From Elysia chlorotica (taxonomy: Eukaryota; Mollusca; Gastropoda; Plakobranchidae), in the NCBI GenBank assembly GCA_003991915.1, contig RQTK01000704.1, forward strand, positions 16,229 through 80,228: DNA of 64,000 nt. Direction: 5' to 3'. Positions 29,501 through 44,090 of the stretch are shown here, in pieces. The first letter of the stretch is position 1; every line of letters starts with the position of its first letter. The notes under the pieces are model-generated. The model was given only the letters and a program-made list of their open reading frames with translations. It ran no database searches and was not told where the DNA came from. The position numbers were made by a program, and so were the translations under genes.

Positions 29501-32462
29501 TCTCTCCCGTTATTTGATTGAACTTTATCTAATCATTAAACCACACATACAGACCAGGAGGTACAGTGGACATCACATATTATAACATCGGACTCAACAA
29601 AACCTCAGACATTACAAAGACTTTCTTAGGGATGTTTTTTCCCCCTATGGACTTTGGGTCTAACGAAGAGATATAACAAAAACCTCGGACGTAACATAGT
29701 ACTGGGCTCGAGTGGTGGTTGAGATTTCCAGGGATTTCAGCAAATACAGAGTTATAAAAAATTCAGGCATAGTGAGTACACTGTCTGTCTCTCTCTCACC
29801 ATGTTATCTATGGTGTACACCGGGCAATGCTAAATCTACAACTAGTTTAGTGTTACATCACTAATCTCGATTCCAGACACTGGGAAAACAAACTTTGTTA
29901 GGATGTGTTGTTTGTCACCGAGTGCCTGTAGCTGTCTGGAACAGTAGAAGAGGAGAAGGGCAATCAAACTGTGTGCTGTTGTAAATGGTTTCTATCAGAC
30001 CTAGATCTATGGTACAAAAACTATGTTAATGATACTGGAGAAATTTTTTAAAAACCCAGAGAGAGAGAGAGAGAGGGGGGGAGAGACATAAATACATATT
30101 CATGATAGGCTCCTGGTACATTTATCTAGGTGAAGCTGAAATTGCACAGTTAATTAGTGCTCATGATTGATGAGCGTGAGGTTGAATATACTGGTAATAT
30201 GCATCTATAAGTTTCAATGGGAAATAAAACGGATGTGTTAAGTACCAACAATCAAAGATATTTTAAAATCTTGGATTAGTCTACGCCCAGTCACACATGC
30301 ACGAGCAGCATCAGCTTCTTTTTAAAAAAGTTTACTCATTGTGTCATAGTCAATTTCAGGATTAGCGCTGGTGTTTAAAACCAAATTTTACCGTATGGAA
30401 GTAAATTCACTTGCTGATACGAAAAAACTGTCTTAAAACTTTCAACGATTTAGAAGACAGCACAAAAGAAATACATGTAAAAACTATTGTAAATTGAAGT
30501 CCTAGAGGGTCAAGTCTATTATGTATATTACAGCCTTGCCTGTAACAAAACCTTGGACGTAACAAAGTTTTGCAGCTGGCCCACTGACTTTGCTGTAACC
30601 TGTATTTGATTGAACCATATCTAGTCAATGATCCACAGAGACAGACCAGGAGGTATTTGATTGAGCCATATCTAATAATTGACCCACACAGTTGGACCAG
30701 GAGGTAGGCAGTTTGAGATTTCATGCCATGTATCAGGTCAAGGATCAGGTCTGTTTCCCAGTTTGATTTTCTGCTGGTGATTACAGGTCAAGCTGGACAT
30801 TGTCGCACCACGACATTGTTGATGGCCACTGGGCTAACAGGATGACATACTCAGAGATGAGCAATTTCAACATTAGCAGGTCCACGTGTTTGAACCTTTG
30901 ACAGATCAGCACCTTTCTCATGGTCAAGTTAAAATTAAAATGCATAGCTTTGTTTGAAATCAATTAAAGTAAAACTATAGTAGATTTCGACTACTACACA
31001 GCAATAAATATTTTTAGCTATAAATAATTGAGATGCACCAGTATGCTGGCTAAGTGAGCATATTGTAAATGATGAATGTGCAATGTTCAGGTCCTATCAG
31101 CAAAACTTGATGCTCAGTATCACATTCAATGATAACAAAAAAGATCAGGTAGCTTTTTCAAGTTTTTGCAATAGGTCTCCCTATCAGTTAAGATTATAAA
31201 CAAAAATAATTAAAAATACAAACATAGGAGAGAAGAGATTGAACAAATCAGTAAAAAATGGTAAACACAAACTTAAACTGACAGGTGAAAGATACAAAAA
31301 TATAAAAAAAAGTTAAAAGTCAGCTTATATACAAAAATAATAATTTTATATTTACTAACTGTTTCACCAAACACTACTGTATTCCACCATTATTAAAAAT
31401 CTATGCAACTTGAAAAATCCCATCAAGGAATAAAATTTGTGATCGAAACACTCAAACATATAAGTGAAACTTATATTTAAATTCTTTTCATCAACAAAAC
31501 AAAGTAAAAAATAAATGAAACTGAGCCAGACTCCCAGCTTTGCAGACAGTAAAAATCTGATATATGGCCACTCAAGTCCAGTAACCACCAACTAAGTATC
31601 AATTGTTGGAGATAAATATATTCTTAGTAATCTCACTTTCTCTTTTCCCGTAAATATTCAATGACTTAACTCTAAAAACGTGATCAATGACCACTACATA
31701 TATTCAATGTAGAATTATATTTATATTCTAAAATTTGTAATTTCAGTTGAAGATATTGAAAAGAATGCACTCAATTTCGTTTTTTTTTAATTGAATCCCT
31801 CTAAAAATTCTGCATTTTAAGAGTTCCCAGCTGAAAGAATGGTTTACATCAGAGTGAAACCACACACTCATCCCTACAAAAGACACATGACAAATTTTGG
31901 CCACACTTGTACAATAAAACTCAACTTTTTGTCCTTACAACATATGGACAGGTTTGGATTAATGGTCACAAGAAGGACAAGACAAAAACAAAACAAAAAA
32001 TTGGAAAGTTTTCCATCACATCATCAGCTTCCCCTGTGATTAAACAGTGACTCATATCCTTTTAAATCAGCTGCTGTTTTGTTACTGTTGTTTTTTTAAA
32101 CCAACATAGGCTGAAAGTAGACACTGACTGCAAATTTTGCAATGAACTTTTCACATTCCATGACTTGAGACCTATTCTATATAAGTGCACTATTTCTATG
32201 TATTTTTGAAAACACATGAAGAATTGCACATTTAATATTCAATATTTCAAACTGGGATGGTTTGCAGCTTTTCTCCATGTCATTTTCCTAACCGAATACT
32301 TTATATACAGTCAGAATCTTACTTAAGCTATTTCTTGAAAAAAAGAAAAAGGTCTCCTTTGATCTTCCTTGCTTGTTTGCATCGAACAACGCCCTCTGGT
32401 TCCATGGACATTCATGGAATAAACAAGCTTTCCTTAGTCCCACAATAAAAAAAAAAAGAATG
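26574..32462. other. Long intergenic region between convergent genes
   Basis: AT-rich non-coding DNA. It includes a TA-rich tract (27975-28005), a short GA run (30060-30075) and degenerate repeats at 29512-29720 and 30535-30710. Its upper part should contain the GOLGA3 3' UTR. A minus-strand ATTAAA lies at 32231-32236 but is only a weak candidate polyA signal. No other exons were recognised. Confidence 0.5.
29512..30710. repeat. Interspersed diverged repeat copies
   Basis: A block of the form ttgattgaaccatatctaat with cagaccaggaggta occurs three times (29512-29562, 30604-30652 and 30653-30704). Nearby blocks read taacaaaacctcggacgtaac (29580-29690 and 30540-30570). They look like copies of one old element. 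Confidence 0.5.
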
Positions 32463-32601
32463 CTAGACATCAAAGATGGCTGTCTGCTCTCGGTCAGCTG
32501 CAGCGGCGATGGTCAGCGTGTTCGTGCTGTTTGCTGCAATGATCGTGTTGGCGATCGTTCGCATCACTTCATTCAGGTCGTTGACCCCACTCTGCACAGT
32601 C
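32463..32601 (-). CDS. GOLGA3: GOLGA3 coding exon 24 with stop (tentative)
   Basis: 139 nt, phase 2, to TAG 32465-32463. Encodes VQSGVNDLNEVMRTIANTII to TAIFDV. Its phase matches the preceding exon and its GC content is gene-like. The opposite strand also has an open frame with a good start context, so strand assignment is less certain here. Confidence 0.5.
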
Positions 32602-33948
32602 CTGGTAAGTGAAATTTCAATAATCTTTTTTAAAAAAAGTTTATCTTACTACACCCGGTCTTTGTACGCAAATTTGAACAAGGATTATATTATTATTTGT
32701 GAAACATGCACAGTGCAAACCACTTTAGATTAAAGATGGGTTTATGTAAACTATTTACAGGACACCAATTCACCAATTCCTTTTTTTTACTTTAGAATCA
32801 CTCTTTAATGGAAACATTGGATAAAGTGAGCGGGAATCTGAACCCAGGAGTTTCATATGTATTCTTTTTTTTTTTTAATTTTAAATGTTTCTTTTCCTAA
32901 TCATTCAGATCCTGGATCAGATGGATAGAATCCCTGTGCTAGGTGTTTTTAGATCCAGCTTCCCAGCCCCAGCAGAATTCTTTACCATGAAAATACACTG
33001 CTCCGACTATTCTCACGCAAAACTAAGTTGACGTCTGACGTATGCTGTCCCTGGATGAGTTGACGGCAGACGTGTGCTGGTCCATCTGTTTCTGGAGGCC
33101 GGTGATCTCAGCGCGCAGCGAGCTCAGGCAGTCCGACAGCTGCTCCAGGGGTCTGTAAGGGGGTAGAGACAGGGCTCGCATCATCGGATATTTATGCAAT
33201 ATATATAAGGAAATAGGATGGTAGACATGAAGAAACAGCATTGAGAGGTATGGGTAATACTACTTGAATCACACCCAAGGGGCCGTAAGTACAACGCTTT
33301 GCCAAGCTTACGACTCATCACAGGATATAAAATAAGTAGCCTCCACAAAACATACAAAATGCAAAACTAAAAAGATTTTTATCTCTTGGCACCTAGTGCC
33401 TCAATCTCCGTAAATCATTGTGTGTATAAGCTACAGGGCCTAAATAGCAGAGTGATATTGGGGTAAAAGAGTCAGTGCCAGTACAATGTGATGAGTAAAG
33501 CTCCTGGTATCCTGTCCTGGCGTCCTGTTGTTGTATCTATAGGTTCTTTCACCATCTTTCAAACAGACAGTTAGTATAAGGTTATTTGTGCTACTGACCT
33601 GCTTTTTCTAACTAGACAGTGAGTAAAAGGTTATTTGTGTTACTGCTCTGATTTTTCAAATCAGACTGCTAGAACTACCTGCAAATTATTTCCGTTCACT
33701 GACCTGCTCTCCAGGGGTTTGATCCTCGTGTCTCGTAGCAGCTGCTCCACCGCAGCCAGGTCAAAGGGCAGAGGGGGGATAACTACCTTCCGGCCTGCGT
33801 CTGCCTGCACTCCGACATCAGTCAGTTCGGCAGAGTTCAGCCGTTTGGTCAGCTGCAGGGGAAATAACCACATCATGAATCAGCTGTTAGTCTACTGAAA
33901 ATACAAGCCCTTTGGGGTTTCTGTACAATAAAGCAAGAGGCTTTCGTC

Positions 33949-34030
<82 letters not shown>

Positions 34031-37000
34031 GCGAGAGGAAGGATGTGATGCAGTGAGAATGAGAGAAGCTAGAGAGCATGGACTGACAAAGACAGATAGA
34101 TATATGACACCTGTGTGTGCACACCCTTTCTTTCTACAACCTGTGGTACAGCTGTGTCTACATCAGCAGAATCAGCATAAGTAGCGCTGATTTAAAAACA
34201 TGTAAAATTATATATCCGTTCATATACCATCGTTCTTCAGAAACAGAACTCTGATCAAACTTTAGCTTAGCTTACAGTAAATGGTTCTTGTCTTTCATTT
34301 CTTCCGTAATGTTTTGACATAGACTAAAGCCAAACAAAATCTATAAAATTCTGTAGAACGGAAGTGCTTCATTATAATGCCAAAATTGCAGAGAAACATA
34401 TCACAACTTGGAGAAATTGGAGTGTTTCACAAATGGCATGTATACTAAATACTTCAAGCATTCATCAATGCATATTATTACTACACACTTATTACCTCAA
34501 GCATTCATTCATGCATATCATTACTACACATGTATACAAATTACTTCAAGCATTCATTCATCCATACTATTACTACACATGTATACAAATTACTTCAAGC
34601 ATTCATTCATCCATACTATTACTACACATGTATAATTATTGCCTCAAGCATTCATTCATCCATATTATTACCACAGAGGTATATGTGCAAAAGGAAAAAG
34701 GGTGGAATTTCCCTTGTGGCTCTAAATAACTGAAACTTACACTTTGGTCTCTGTTTTTAAATGTCTCTATTGGATTTAAAAAAATATATCTTTTTTTTTT
34801 TTTTTTAAAGGAAGACTGAGAATAGCAATGTATCTTGATCATATCGCAAAACAAAAAAAAACTGATTCAATTGTGTACTCTCTCCTAGCTGCCAAACGTA
34901 TTTGTTGCATTAAAAAAACACAAATTATCGCTGTGCTATCATTTTGGTTTAAGTCATTTTCGCTACTGTTCTTTTTCCTTATCTCTTCCTTATATTCAAC
35001 ACAAGTTTCTAATAAGACAAAACAAAAACCTATTACTATAAGCATATTTTTAATCTGAACGTTTACTTAGCTCATTTCCACCTTTACAGTTACACATCAC
35101 TTGCATTTGAGACTTATTTCTGACTGCTCAACGTGAGGATGGGTTGGGTTGGGTTGGTTTAACGTCCAACAGCAGCACTATATAGGCTATATTGTGGACG
35201 GGCCCCAAGACGGACGTCTGACAATTTTATGTGCTGCCACACACGAGACAGGGCGGGGATACCATGACTCCTGTCTCAGCCGGTCACATTATACTGACAC
35301 CGACCCAACCAGTAGGGAACGCAACAGCCAGGATTCGAACTCGGGACCTTTTGCGTCGGAAGCCAATGTTCTAACCCTGGACCGACTTGCCCCTGTGAGG
35401 AAAAGAAGAAAAATTGACATACCTTGTGGTGCTGCATGGAGGCCTGGAGAGTCCCGCGGAGTTCGTTGACCTGCGACCGCTGGTGCATCTTCTCCTGGCG
35501 CAGGGCGGCCAGCTCTGCCTGGAGGTCATCGATCTCGCACTGGGCCGCCTGGACAGAGTAGAGAGGCGAGAATTTTCCTTGAGCAGCTCAAGAGCTTTTA
35601 TGTTTAAAGAGGGGGCAAAATCTCTGTTGAACAAAAATTTATGTCTTTTTTTTTTTTTGTTAAATGCATTAGAAATAAAAAACAAAACCAAACAAAATTA
35701 AAGTGAACTGCAGACTTTCCATAGATTTTTGTCAGGGAGCCACTTTGTTCTGACAACTGAGCCAGCTAGCCCAGGGAGGAGTGTGGTGGCTTCTCACCTG
35801 CAGAGAGGCCTTTGCGGCCTGAGTCTCCTCCTGCGCTCGGTCTTGCACCTGCCTGAACTGTTCACGGGCGGCCTCGAGCTCGCGACTCACCTGGCCGTAC
35901 TGCCACTCCAGGCTCTGAGGGAAATAAAAAAAATGTTTATTTTTTAATGTATCACTATCAGAATGCATAAAACGGTGAGGGGTGGGGGATGGGGCGTGAA
36001 AATACCCAACGGTTTTCAAGTTTACATTTTGATATTTTTCTCTAAAATTGTATTTGTATGTTTTTCTCAAGTACCCACTTGACTTTAAAAAGTGGGTGCC
36101 GACAAAGAACCCATGATAAACAGACAAGAGAGAGCAGAGCCGACATTGGTACCGCTATCTGTGGGTCATTTTCATTTGTGTTTTGAAATCAGTTACAATA
36201 TATCCATGGTCCGGTGAGACAAGTGTGCTGAACATCACCAACATTTGCAGGCACAGGTGAGACAAGAGTCTGATCAAAGAGTCTCACCTGAATCCAGCCT
36301 TTCCTGTATCTGCTCTAGTCTCACCTACATCTGCTCTAGTCTCACCTATACCTGCTCTAGTCTACCTGTACCTGCTCTAGTCTCACCTGTATCTGCTCTT
36401 GCCTACCCGTATCAACCCCAGTCTCACCTGTATCTGCTCTAGTCTACCTTATCTGCTCTTGCCTACTACCTGTATCTGCCCCAGTCTCACCTGTATCTGC
36501 CCCTGCCTCACCTGTATCTGCTCGTCTACCCGTATCAACCCCAGTCTCACCTGTATCTGCTCTAGTCTACCCGTATCTGCCCCAGTCTCACCTGTATCTG
36601 TTCTAGTCTACCCGTATCTGCCCCAGTCTCACCTGTATCTGTTCTAGTCTACCCGTATCTGCCCCAGTCTTACCTGTATCTGCCCCTGCCTCACCTGTAT
36701 CTGCTTCAGTCTCACTTGTATCTGCTCTAGTTTCACCTGTATCTGCTAGTCTATTTGTATCTGCTCCAGTCTCACCTGTATCTGCTCTAGTTTCACCTGT
36801 ATCTACTAGTCTCACCTGCATCTGCCCCATTGTCACCTTATCTGCTCTAGTCTCACATGTATCTGCCCCAGTGTCACCTTATCTGCTATAGTCTCATCTG
36901 TATCTGCTTCAGTCTCACCTGTATCTGTCCCAGTGTCACCTATATCTGCTCTAGTCTACCGGTATATGCTTCAGTCTCACCTGTATCTGCCCCAGTGTCA

Positions 37001-38288
37001 CCTTGTCTGCTCTAGTGTCACCTGTATCTGCTCTAGTCTCACCTGTATCTGCTTCAGTCTCACCTGTATCTGCTCCAGTCTCACCTGTATCTGCCCCAGT
37101 CTCACCTATATCTGCTTCAGTCTCACCTGTATCTGCTCTAGTCTCACCTGTATCTGCTTCAGTCTCACCTGTATCTGCTCCAGTCTCACCTGCATCTGCT
37201 CTAGTCTCACCTGTATCTGCTAGTCTACCTGTATCTGCTTCAGTCTCACCTGTATCTGCCCCAGTGTCACCTATATCTGCTCTAGTCTACCTGTATCTGC
37301 TAGTCTCACCTGTATCTGCTTCAGTCTCACCTGTATCTGCCCCAGTGTCACCTTGTCTGCTCTAGTCTACCTGTATCTGCCCCAGTGTCACCTATATCTG
37401 CTCTAGTCTCACCTGTATCTGCCCCAGTCTCACCTGTATCTGCCCCAGTCTCACCTGTATCTGCTTTAGTCTCACCTGTATCTGCCCCAGTGTCACCTAT
37501 ATCTGCTCTAGTCTACCTGTATCTGCCCCAGTCTCACCTGTATCTGCTCCAGCAGCAGTGGTTCCTTGGCGAGACTTTCCTCCAGTCTGGCCGTCACCGC
37601 CTCCACCTGGGCCTCGAGCTCCCGCCTGCGCTGCACCTCCTCCTCATCCTGACCTTTGACCTGTCGGTGGAGCTGCTGCAGCTGTTCAAGGTCAGCGATC
37701 GCCGAGGTCGCGGCTTGCTTGCTGTGCTCAAGATCTTTTCTTAGCTGCTCCAGTTCGGATCCTGAGCTGTCGCACTGCTTCTTCAGCCGCTTGTTCTCCA
37801 TGATCTTACTGCCCATCTGGGGAAGAAATGTTGCAACACTAGCACATGAGTAAACCAATACTTCCCCAAGCCCTGCTCCGGTACAAAGCAACTAAAAATG
37901 AATTATTTTTACATATAGTGTTGAAAATGCTGAAAATCTCAATATTACTGGACAACAGGTTTAGGAACTTAAACATGCCGCCTGCTGACACACTGACAAA
38001 CCTGTTTGCGCAAATCTTTCTGAACTCCGACCTCCTTGTCAACAGCAGCCTCTAGCTCGGCGATCCGCTGGAGAAAGGCCTCGTCTCGGTGCTGGAGGTC
38101 TGAGTTCGAGTCCTCCACTGACCGTCTCAGCTCGTCTAGCGCTGTCTCTCTCTGGGCGAGCGCGGCCTCGAGCTGGTGGCTGTGTTCCTTCAGCTCCGCG
38201 CTCGTCTGGCTCAGGCCTGGGCATGGTGGTACAATAAGGAGGTCAACACAGCACAGATAATAATAATAATAATCATAAAAATAATAAC

Positions 38289-38376
<88 letters not shown>

Positions 38377-41300
38377 TTAATAATATTAATAATAATACAG
38401 TTTATTTGTAGAGCGCCATATCCAATAAACTCAGCTCATGGCGACTAGAGTTATTCATAAATTGAGTCATAGAATCACACAAAATATCAACATGTCTCAC
38501 AAACAAGGATGTTGGTATAGGATATAGATCACATAATTTAGGAGAAGAGGAAATTATCAACCCTTTCACTTCTTTTTCTGTTACCATTTTCAATGTGTCA
38601 AAAGAAACTCCAAGGAACAGTTTGTGCTCTGGTGATAGATCTGTTCTACTACCGCCAAATGATAATCCAATCTTGCCTATTTTTTCTTGAAAAAAATACC
38701 CTAGACTTATCAGGTAAATCGTAAGCTGAGAACATAGTTGGAATGTTTGTGTTAAGACTTTTTCCAAACATGGCATTTGTGGTATTGAATAACGCTTTAG
38801 TCGAGAAGCACTCATTCATTTTGTTTAGATAGACCAAAGGAACACCATAAGAGTCTTTTAATAATTTCTTATCTATCTCCTTTACAGAATCACTAAAATT
38901 ACAAAAAAGCAGACAATTTTAAAGTTTCTTTCATTTTTCTAAAAACTACTGATTTTACTGATGCAAGGTTGCAAGGTACTCTTTTCTGAATGTTGAATTT
39001 TAATTAGTTTTCAGGTGCTCTACACTAAGATAAGCATACTTTTTAAATTAATTTTATTGGCAAATTATGATAGCTGTCCAATTTGGCCTTCATTTATTTG
39101 AGATTAAAAAAATAGGAATTAAAACTATTGGCATTCAATCTGACATAAGCTTTACAGAAGAACATTTAACCAATTTGTTTGCACATCTTATCGAAAAAAA
39201 ATGTCACGACTGTTTTACAACTGCACAAATTTTCTGTCTTGTGTGTGGTAGCACACAAAATTGTTAGACGTCAGTCTTGAAGTCCGTCCACAATAAAGCC
39301 TTCATAGTGCTAATGTTGGATGTTTTGCAACCAACTCAACCAACTCAGAACCGTTTGGCCTTGAGTGTAGAGCTCACCCATGACCCGTCCCCTCTCCTTC
39401 TCCAGCTCGAGAGCTAGATCCTGATTGGTCGCTTCGGCGCGCTGCAGCGCTGCATGCTGGGACTCAAGCTGCTTCAGCTCCTCGGTCTGGTCGGCCAGCC
39501 TGTGGACGAGTTCCGAGATCTCGTCAGACTTCTCTCGCTGGACGGACTCGAGGCGACGCTCCAGGTCAGACTTGTCCTGCCTGGCAGAGCTCAGCTCTCG
39601 AGACAGGCTCTGGGAAACAAGGTGAGACAAAATATACAAAAAACTGAGTCTTCATGTCACTTTACCAAAGGAAAAGATTACTCAGTCTCCCTCTCCTCTC
39701 AACCATCTCACTGCACTTATACAGATCAATTTGAAAACAGTCTTATAGAAACACCATCACTGTGGGTGACGTAAAATAACCTTAGAAATAGAGAATATTT
39801 GTATACATTCTATCCAGCTGTCTTTAGAACATTTCTAAATTTTAATGCAATGCCAAGTTCGTAGAGTCGAGAGGAAAAAAAAAAACATGTTTCACAGAAA
39901 TAGACCATGCAAAGAGGTTGCAGGTCATTACTTGAAACCTGCTTCTTGCAAAACTAATAAAATATGGGTTACACTAGTAAGTGTTTATAGGAGTGAAATG
40001 TGGAATTCAGCAGCAGCAGTAGTAGAAGTATCACAATGCAGGGAGTGTCTGTACCTGAATCTCCTGAGTGTAGGCCTCCCTCTCCTCCAGCTGGGATAGC
40101 TCCTGAGATCTCTGTGCGAGGCCAAGCTCTGTCTGCAGCTGTTCTCTGTCAGACAGCAACTATTGGACACATAGACATAGCAAGCTGAGGGTTTTAGTAT
40201 ACAACAACTGCAAAAGAACACAAAACAAATCTCATTTATAGCTTTTTAAAGATCTCAAAAGGTGAAGGACTTAATGATTTTACATTTGTGTAAAAAATGT
40301 ATGCCTATTTTTTATACAATCTAGAATGGATAGAGAGCACACTCTTTTTTTCTACATGTGTCATATCTCTTATAGACATCGGCACTCATGACTGTTTCTG
40401 TGTCCAGTATCATATATACATGCCCCTATATAATGATGGTCACCTTCCAAGTAAAGTATAGTGTTATCATCTGATACCACACAAGAAGTTCCTTTCCATT
40501 TCATTTCAGACAGATATACATTAGGTTTATTTTGATCCTTTTCATTTCTTGCTTGATGCTCTCCAACTATTCACTTTGCAGCATTGTGTGTACATTCCAT
40601 AAAGTTTGTCACAGGGGGGTTTGATTTGTTGTCTGCTTGGTTTGTTGGTTTGTCAAAGTTAAGTCCAACCTCGCTACTTGGCTGGACCACTTCCCTAGAC
40701 TAAAAAGCCTCAGCCCCCGCCCCCCCAAAAAATTATCTCTGTCCTTCCTTACCTCTTTCATCTTACTGTCCATAGAGTCAAGGTTCTCTTCGTAATTTTT
40801 CTGCCGCTCGGTGAGCTCGGCCTTTAGTCTGTCCAGCTGGTCACTCATCTCCCGTCTCTCAGACTCCCGGTCAAGGTCACCGCTGGCTCGGGCCGCTTCC
40901 AGGGCAGCGATCTCCCCACGGAGACTCTCCATACCTGCCTCGTACAGCGCCACCTTCTCAGCAAGGGCGTTGTCGTCCACAGCTTCGAGCTTCGCCTCCA
41001 GGTCCCGGACTCTGGCAGATTGATGCTCCTGGCGCAGGCGTTAGAAAAATTGGAGAGGATTGTTCAGGTGGAAGCTTTTCTTAATTGAAACATCAAATCA
41101 TGTTATTGAACTAACCTGATAAAATGGATGACATCTGGTAATAAAACTTAGCACTGGACTAAGTACTTCCAACAAAATGTAAAAGCAATTACTACACATT
41201 GTTGAAAAAAAAAAATTAGTTCAAAGACTTCATAGTACCCAAGAACTTCATTAAAAAAAAAGTGCAACTCTGGACACACATTAAAAATGACATCACCATT

Positions 41301-44035
41301 ATTTTAAGGCTAGGCAAGATTATAATGGATATTTGTATTGTTTTCTCTATCACAGAATAAAACATTTTAAACATAATGAGACAATTTAAAAAAAAAAACA
41401 ACTAATAAAAAGACTAATGGGAGTTGCGGCTATTGTTCGTTAATATATTTTATGAATGATTTATACTACCAAATATTTCTAAATTTCTAAAAACACTTAC
41501 AATGTTCTTAGCTTTAGCTTGGAGATCCTCATCTTTCTGTCGGAGATCATACTCAAGGTTTTGTACCTGCAGGAGAAACAGACAAATGTTTACTCTCATT
41601 AATCTTAGGCATCTGATGAGGGTAAAATTATCATACAACTTTTTACTCTCATCTGACTGGAATCACAGCATTTACTATGGACACTCTTTTTTGAGGAAGT
41701 TTACTAAACATAAGAGTATACACAGCTCTTGAGTTTTTACCCTCTAACAGGGGCTGCAATACACTGTGCTATGGACTGAGTTGTAATATTTGAAATCACT
41801 TTAGAAAAAGAAATAAAAAAGACATTCAAGTATGAAAGAAACACCATTAACCATTAACATAAATTTAGCTTGCTCTATACGCGGTTTGAAACCTGGAACT
41901 AACAATTTTATTTGCTGGATTTCATCCCCCCACTGGTTGAGTCAATGTCGATATAACATAACTGACTGAGACAGGAGTGTGTGTGGAATCGCATAACATT
42001 TTCAGACATTAGTTTTATAGCCCGAAAGCAACAAAGCCTAGATGCTGGTGTTGGACGTAAAAAAAAAAACAAACAAGTAAGCAAGCAAGTAAACAACTCA
42101 CCCCCCACCAAACCAACTCACCCACCATCAGACCAAACCAACCCACCCACCATCAGATCCAGCCACCAACCAACCAACGCACCTTAATCCTGAGCGTATC
42201 CAACTCCCCCTGCATGACGTCTCTCTGGTTGGCCATGTCATGCTGGGCTGATGTCTGACCCTCAAACGTGCGCGTCATAGCATCCATGCTCCGAGCCTTG
42301 ATCTCAAGCTCGTGCTGGGAGCAGTCCAGGGACTCCTGCACACAAAACACAAGGTGTCATTATGTTAGAACCATATATTTAATTACTCCTGTACAAAAAA
42401 CACAAGGTTTCGTTATGTTAGAACCATATATTTAATTACTCGTGCACGAAAACACAAGGTTTCATTGTGTTAGAACCATATATTTAATTACTCGTGCACG
42501 CAAAACACAAGGTTTCATTATGTTAGAACCATATATTTAATTACTCCTGCAGGCAAAACACAAGGTTTCGTTATGTTAGAACCATATATTTAATTACTCG
42601 TGCATGCAAAACACAAGGTTTCGTTATGTTAGAACCATATATTTAATTACTCCTGCACGCAAAACACAAGGTTTCGTTATTTAGAAATATAAATATATTT
42701 AAGCAACATCTGCACAGGAAACACAGGATTTCTACATGGTAGAACTGTACAGTTAAGTGAATCCTGCATGCAAAACACAAGGTTTCGTTATGTTATGTTA
42801 GAACCATATATTTAATTACTCCTGCACGCAAAACACAAGGTTTCGTTATGTTAGAACCATATATTTAATTACTCCTGCATGCAAAACACAAGGTTTCGTT
42901 ATGTTAGAACCATATATTTAATTACTCCTGCATGCAAAACACAAGGTTTCGTTATGTTAGAACCATATATTTAATTACTCCTGTACAGAAAACACGAAGT
43001 TTTGTTGTTGTAGAACTGTAAATATATTTAAGCAACATCTGCACAGGAAACACAGGATTTCTACATGGTAGAACTGTACAGTTAAGTGAATCCAGCAAAG
43101 GAATAAAGATTTCTATAGGAACTGTGAGTTTAGGTAGCTTCTACATTGGAAATAAAATTTCTTTGCTCAGCAATGGAAGACTTATCAGCAATTCTGGCAT
43201 ACTTTTGAAGTGTACATTATAGAAAGTATTGGTCATTTAGGAGATTGATTTCTTTTGAAACATAAATGACTCCTGCACAGGACATAAGCTTTCTTCATCT
43301 AGCAATAAAAAATATTGGTCATTTAGGAAACTGATTACTTTTGAAATACAAGTGACTCTTGCACAAGGAAACAACATTTCTTTGTCCCAGCAAGAGAAGA
43401 CTTATTAGGTATTCTGGGAATGGATGCTTGTGAATTATATGTTATTCATGTGAGCTATGGATACACAAAAATTAATTTACAGAAACAAAAGGAAATAAGT
43501 TTTAATATTTATTGTAACAAGAAAACTATATTTAATATAACTCCTACATAGACAAATTTAGTTTCAAACTGTACCACTAGAACATGGTGTAGTCAATCTG
43601 GAAATGGAAAACTTTTTGAAACGTCGAATAAAATGATTCCTACATATAGGACAAATGATTTCTTTGTTGCAACAATATAAGACTTATTAGCCATTCTGGA
43701 AACGGAGAGCTTTTGTTTTCTACATGGCAAAACAGCACAAAAATTTATAGGCACAAAAAATTAAAATGTCTAAAAACATCTGACTATTTCCCATCAAGCT
43801 GCTCATCTGTTGAGCACATTGGTATATGCTTGTGGCAGCCCAACTTTGTATATCTGGCATAGAACATAAGACAAGTAAGGTAGCCCAGACCTGTAGCTTC
43901 TCCCTCTCCAGCTTGGTCTGTTCCAACTCCACCGTGCGCACGCTAAGCTCGTGTTTCATCTGCTTGAAGCTCTGCTCCACCTGGGGCAGGATGGGAGAAA
44001 ATGATGCTTTATCAATACTGAATAATAATAATAAC

Positions 44036-44090
<55 letters not shown>

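Noticed and set aside
33873..34184. Frames of alternating Ser-Leu or Arg-Glu
   Set aside because: Translation of the GA microsatellite.
34636..35058. Frames in GOLGA3 intron 21
   Set aside because: AT-rich and without family features; the exons on either side join in phase without them.
36282..37540. CRISPR array
   Set aside because: Units are contiguous with no unique spacers, and the genome is an animal's.
36245..37744. Plus-strand frames with repeated SPVSAP and TCICSSL units
   Set aside because: By-products of the 21-bp array. The minus strand carries the exon with a golgin A3 match and the array derives from its donor.
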